The translations under genes and the position numbers were made by a program. From assembly GCA_026713105.1 (NCBI GenBank), contig JAPOPC010000055.1:1-64000 (forward strand): a stretch of DNA of 64,000 bases. Direction: 5' to 3'. Positions within the stretch are counted from its first letter, which is position 1. Every line of letters starts with the position of its first letter. This DNA is from Acidimicrobiaceae bacterium (lineage in GTDB: Bacteria > Actinomycetota > Acidimicrobiia > Acidimicrobiales > Poriferisodalaceae). Under the pieces are notes generated by a model, which ran no database searches, was not told the DNA's origin, and worked only from the letters and a program-made list of their open reading frames with translations. Below, in pieces: positions 58,049 to 64,000 of the stretch.

Positions 58049-61000
58049 ATGATTCTTGTCCATGGCGTCTGCCACCACGGTGCCCTCGTGGTGTGGGCCG
58101 AAGCCTCCGATGCCGCTGACGCTCTGCCCGCGGGATTCCCCGATGCCGTCACCCACCGACCGCACCCGTTCGCAGCTGCCGCGTCCGTCCTCGCCAAGGC
58201 GATCCGGAGCACCGAACCCGATCTCCGCATCACCGCGCGCCGCGCGCGGCCAGTCGTGATGTGGCTTCCCAGCAGGACCGATGCGCCGGCCGCTTCGAGC
58301 ACGATCATCGAGTCCACTGCTGAGGATGACCACGGCGCCATCCGCAGAGCCCCCTGGACGGTGCCCGCGCTCTGCCTGGCGCCGACTGAGGCGATTGCGC
58401 TCCTGCGGGCAGTGTGCCGTGACCGGAATCTGGCCTCGGGCGTATTCGCGGGCACAGACCTGCGTTTCTGGGCGGAAGACGCATTCAGATTCGCGGCCGC
58501 GCTCGTAGCCCGACAGCAGTTCCTGCCGGGCATCGCGCTCGACCGGCAGGGAGCACGAGCGGTCTGGGAACCGGTATTCACCGGCGACGACGGCGAGCGC
58601 CTGGCGACCATCGCCGCTCGTATGCCGGGGTCGGCACGGGCGGCAACTGATCCGGACGCTCAAACAGCCCCCGACGATCCGCCAGTCGAAGTCCTGCGCC
58701 AAGCGCTCACCGTGCTGGTCGACCATCTGGTGAGCAGCACGGTCAGCGCGGCCGACCGCCCCGCGGACCGTATCGGCGCAGACTCCCACGACCTCTGGCT
58801 CGAGGCGTTGCTGGGCGCGGACGGCCGGCTTGACCGCAGCGTTGACGCCGAACACATGGCGGACCAGATTGCCAGGTGGCGCCGTCCGGTGGCCGCCGCG
58901 GAACGTTCCCCGTTCAGGCTCTGTTTCCGGCTGGAGGAGCCGGAAACCGCGCTCGACGCCGACCCGCCGCCGGAGGACGCTTGGTGCGTTCGGTACCTGC
59001 TGCAGCCGCACTCGGACCCCAGCCTGCTGATCTCCGCGGCAGACGGATGGCAATCAGACATTGGGCAGATGGTCCCCTCAGTGGCCGGGGAGCGCGGGGC
59101 GCGGGAATCCTTGCTTCTGGGTCTCGGGCAGGCCGCAGGGATCTCCACGCGTGTTGCCGGCAGCCTCGAGCACGCGAACCCCGATGGATTCAGCCTGAAC
59201 ACGGCGGAGGCGTACGACTTCCTGAGCGAGGAAGCCCTTGCCCTCGAGGAGGCGGGCTTCGGTGTCCTCTTGCCGTCGTGGTGGGCGCGCAAGGGGACGC
59301 GTTTGCGCCTGAGCGCGCGAGCGACTGCCTCCGCTCCCGCGATGCAGTCGAGCAGCGGCATCATGTCGCTGGACGCGATCGCAGACGTCGATTGGGATCT
59401 GGCGCTCGGCGATGATCGCCTCACGGCGGACGAGATCGAAGCCTTGGCCACGATGAAGGCACCCCTCGTGCGCCTCCGCGGGCAGTGGATCGCGCTGAGC
59501 TCGAATGAGATTCAGGAGGCAATCCGGTTCTGGCAGACCCGCGGCGAGCATCCGTCGACGCTTCGGGACATCGTCCGGATGCACATCGGGATGCCCGCCG
59601 TCGCCGGCGGACCGCAGCTTGACCATGTCGAGGCAACAGGCCCACTGGCTGATCTGCTGGGACGTCTCAGCGGCGGCGACGCGGTTCTCACGGACATCGA
59701 CGCTCCGTCGGCGTTCGCGGGAACGCTTCGTCCGTACCAAGCACGGGGCTACGCATGGTTGTGGTTCCTGCGCCGCTGGGGCCTCGGCGGCTGCCTGGCG
59801 GACGACATGGGACTCGGCAAGACCATTCAGGCGCTGGCGTTGTTCCAACGCGACTGGGAGTCCGGCAGCGACATGCCGACCTTGCTTGTGTGCCCGACGT
59901 CGGTGATCAACAACTGGATCAAGGAGGCCTCGCGGTTTACTCCGGACCTGCCAGTGATGGTGCACCACGGCCCTCGTCGGGCCCGTGGCGAGGCCTTCGG
60001 CGAGCGCGCCGGAGGTCATGCTCTCGTCGTCACCAGCTACGGCCTGCTGCAGCGAGACATCGAGTTCTTGCGCGAGCGGTGTTGGCGCGGCGTCGTGCTC
60101 GACGAAGCGCAGCAGATCAAGAATCCCCAGACCGCCCAAGCGCGCGCCGCCCGCTCCTTGACAGCTGACTATCGCGTCGCCCTCACCGGCACGCCAGTCG
60201 AGAATCACCTTGGCGACCTGTGGTCGGTCATGGAATTCCTGAATCCGGGTTTCCTTGGCACCCTGACAGACTTCAAGCGCAACTTCTTGGTTCCGATCCA
60301 AGCAGAACGCGACGCCGGCGCTGCTCAACGATTGCGCCGCGCCACAGGGCCGTTCATGCTGCGCCGGGTGAAGACCGATCGCGCCATCATCAAAGATCTG
60401 CCCGAGAAATTCGAAGGCAAGACGTACTGCGCCCTGACCGCCGAGCAAGCATCGCTGTACCGGGCCGTGCTGATCGATGCCGAAGAGTCCCTCCAGCATG
60501 CTGAGGGCATCGACCGGCGCGGTCTCATCCTCGGCGTGATGACGAAGCTCACACAGGTTTGCAATCACCCCGCGCACTTCCTCGGCGACGACTCCCCCAT
60601 CGACGGACGTTCCGGAAAGCTCAATCGGCTCATCGAGATGATCGAGGAAACTCTTGCGAGTAACGAGCGTGCTCTCGTCTTCACCCGTTTCGTGACCATG
60701 GGCACGATGCTGCAGCGGCATCTCCAAGAGGTATTCGGCACCGAAGTGCTGTTCCTTCACGGCGGTGTGCCCAGAGCAAGCCGAGATCGCATGGTCGACC
60801 GCTTCGGCGACACCGACGGTCCTCCATTGTTCGTCCTGTCGTTGCGGGCCGGCGGCACCGGACTGAATCTGACCGCAGCCAATCACGTGTTCCACTTTGA
60901 TCGCTGGTGGAATCCCGCGGTCGAGAACCAAGCCACCGACCGTGCCTACCGCATCGGCCAAGAGCGCAACGTGCAGGTCCACAAGTTCATGTGCGCCGGC

Positions 61001-61150
61001 ACGCTCGAAGATCGAATCGACGAGATGATCGACGCCAAGCGCGAACTATCGGACCAGATCGTCAATGGCGGCGAGCGCTGGTTGACCGAACTCTCCAATG
61101 ACGATCTTCGCGCCGTGCTCACGCTGAGCCGCGATGCCGTGCGGGGGTGA
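58049..61150 (+). CDS. SNF2-family DNA helicase/translocase
   Basis: 1033 residues. The N-terminal half (1-550) is a variable region of the bacterial HepA/SNF2-associated type. The ATPase core follows: LRPYQARGYAWLWFLRRWGL (Q-motif region, about 560), DDMGLGKTIQALALF (Walker A), VVLDEAQQIKNPQTAQAR (DEAQ Walker B), VALTGTPVENHLGDLWSVME (III), then VFTRFVTMGTMLQRHLQ (IV), LSLRAGGTGLNLTAANHVFH (V) and the VI motif ATDRAYRIGQERNVQVHKFM. It precedes a SWIM protein by 8 bp. Probable role in remodelling nucleoprotein or repair. Confidence 0.93.
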   Translation: MILVHGVCHHGALVVWAEASDAADALPAGFPDAVTHRPHPFAAAASVLAKAIRSTEPDLRITARRARPVVMWLPSRTDAPAASSTIIESTAEDDHGAIRRAPWTVPALCLAPTEAIALLRAVCRDRNLASGVFAGTDLRFWAEDAFRFAAALVARQQFLPGIALDRQGARAVWEPVFTGDDGERLATIAARMPGSARAATDPDAQTAPDDPPVEVLRQALTVLVDHLVSSTVSAADRPADRIGADSHDLWLEALLGADGRLDRSVDAEHMADQIARWRRPVAAAERSPFRLCFRLEEPETALDADPPPEDAWCVRYLLQPHSDPSLLISAADGWQSDIGQMVPSVAGERGARESLLLGLGQAAGISTRVAGSLEHANPDGFSLNTAEAYDFLSEEALALEEAGFGVLLPSWWARKGTRLRLSARATASAPAMQSSSGIMSLDAIADVDWDLALGDDRLTADEIEALATMKAPLVRLRGQWIALSSNEIQEAIRFWQTRGEHPSTLRDIVRMHIGMPAVAGGPQLDHVEATGPLADLLGRLSGGDAVLTDIDAPSAFAGTLRPYQARGYAWLWFLRRWGLGGCLADDMGLGKTIQALALFQRDWESGSDMPTLLVCPTSVINNWIKEASRFTPDLPVMVHHGPRRARGEAFGERAGGHALVVTSYGLLQRDIEFLRERCWRGVVLDEAQQIKNPQTAQARAARSLTADYRVALTGTPVENHLGDLWSVMEFLNPGFLGTLTDFKRNFLVPIQAERDAGAAQRLRRATGPFMLRRVKTDRAIIKDLPEKFEGKTYCALTAEQASLYRAVLIDAEESLQHAEGIDRRGLILGVMTKLTQVCNHPAHFLGDDSPIDGRSGKLNRLIEMIEETLASNERALVFTRFVTMGTMLQRHLQEVFGTEVLFLHGGVPRASRDRMVDRFGDTDGPPLFVLSLRAGGTGLNLTAANHVFHFDRWWNPAVENQATDRAYRIGQERNVQVHKFMCAGTLEDRIDEMIDAKRELSDQIVNGGERWLTELSNDDLRAVLTLSRDAVRG

Positions 61151-61963
61151 CGCCGCAGTGAGCCGATTCGGTTACGACAACCACGCAGACTATGGCCGAC
61201 CGCGTGAGGCACGCGGCGGCATCAAAGCACAATCGCGCCGCGGCGATTTCGGTCAGAACTGGTGGGCCCGCCGCTGGATTGATGTCCTCGACCGCTTCAA
61301 CATTGCGTCACGCATCGCCCGTGCGAGAACCTATGCCCGTCGCGGCCAAGTCCTGACGATCGATGTCGGCATCGGTGAGGTGACAGCCTTGGTACAAGGA
61401 TCCGAACCGCGGCCATACCGAGTCTCGATCCGGGTCGCAACACTGCGACCCGACGATTGGCGCAAGGTCGCGTCGACACTGGGCGAGCGGCCCGTATTCG
61501 CCGCCAGCCTGATCGCCGGGCGCATGCCCGATCGAATAGAAGACGCATTCGGGGAGTGGGGGCTCTCGCTGTTCCCTGCGGCAAGAAGTGACCTTCGCAC
61601 CTCGTGCTCGTGCCCTGACCAGACGAATCCGTGCAAGCACATCGCTGCTGTCTACCTCTTGCTTGGCGAGGAATTCGATCGCGATCCGTTCCTGTTGTTC
61701 CAGATGAGAGGACTGCAGCGTGACGACTTGCTCACGCTCGCCGGCCTGCGCCTCGCGTCCTCGCATACAGCTTCGGCACTCGCTCCCGCTGATCCACTGC
61801 CTGAGGACCCCGAGGTGTTCTGGGGCCGGGCTTACGAACCCGACCCAGCACGAGTGGTGGGCATCGCGCGAATTCCCGCCGCCAACGCGGTCATCGCACG
61901 TCGTCTGGGGGGCTTCCCTTTCTGGACGGGTTCCGCTCCCTTCTTGCCGACGCTGGAAACCGT

Positions 61964-64000
<2,037 letters not shown>

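Noticed and set aside
59078-60982. 634-codon open frame opposite the SNF2 helicase
   Set aside because: Antisense to all helicase motifs; third-position bias fits the plus strand only.

Overview
The window is high-GC (about 65-68%) actinobacterial DNA with GTG starts common, a WhiB regulator, an MshA-type mycothiol glycosyltransferase, the actinobacterial ClpS/DUF2017 pair, PurS/PurQ/small-PurL, a caa3 oxidase operon and a purple-type set of leaderless promoters. Gene order on the left (hemACDL, proC, YbjN-mshA, phosphoglycerate-mutase-like phosphatase, thioredoxin-ccdA) recalls the Mycobacterium Rv0486-Rv0529 neighbourhood, but the caa3 layout and many small unfamiliar genes fit a deep-branching class such as Acidimicrobiia. 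That class assignment is inference.

Layout. 1-860: end of a possible TerB-like gene, then sparse DNA. 863-7636: tetrapyrrole genes hemA-hemC-hemD-hemL (no hemB), SAM hydrolase, proC, a YbjN-type protein, all on the minus strand. 7656-14900: mshA, moaD, phosphatase, tRNA-Lys with a decayed copy beside it, dut, K+ channel, orn, an MBL hydrolase. 14900-19500: two copies of an 85-bp palindromic repeat, whiB, a thioredoxin/CcdA pair separated by a 4 x 29-bp tandem repeat, a poly-gamma-glutamate-hydrolase-family protein and a two-gene Fluc channel. 19505-24407: serS, an NCS2 permease with an added C-terminal domain, and a UGSC-family selenoprotein whose Sec codon (TGA at 22932) splits it into two apparent ORFs. 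24420-27460 is an accessory stretch with an IS3 remnant, three disrupted small genes and a second, truncated copy of the UGSC 3' end.

27496-37090 is the respiratory locus: a seven-gene minus-strand operon running from a subunit-I-like protein that has lost every haem and copper ligand, through a subunit-III-like and a multi-helix membrane protein, to ctaC-ctaD-ctaE-ctaF, followed by divergent ctaB and ctaA (haem O and haem A synthesis). 37095-44183 carries clpS, DUF2017, tRNA-Glu, a PrrAB/MprAB-like two-component system, NUDIX, a luciferase-like oxidoreductase, rpmB-rpmG, a YcaQ-type glycosylase, tRNA-Asp and tRNA-Phe. 44263-57812 holds ten purine biosynthesis genes (purA D E B C S Q, then L F M) ending in an ACT-malic enzyme; purN, purH and purK are not here. 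58049-64000: a SNF2 helicase with its SWIM partner and the 3' part of clpB.

The most interesting items are the ligand-less oxidase subunit in front of a normal caa3 oxidase, the UGSC selenoprotein plus its truncated paralogue, the covarying palindromic repeat, and a TANNNT -10 box placed 6-9 nt before the start codon of at least a dozen genes. Everything is from reading the sequence; no database search was run.
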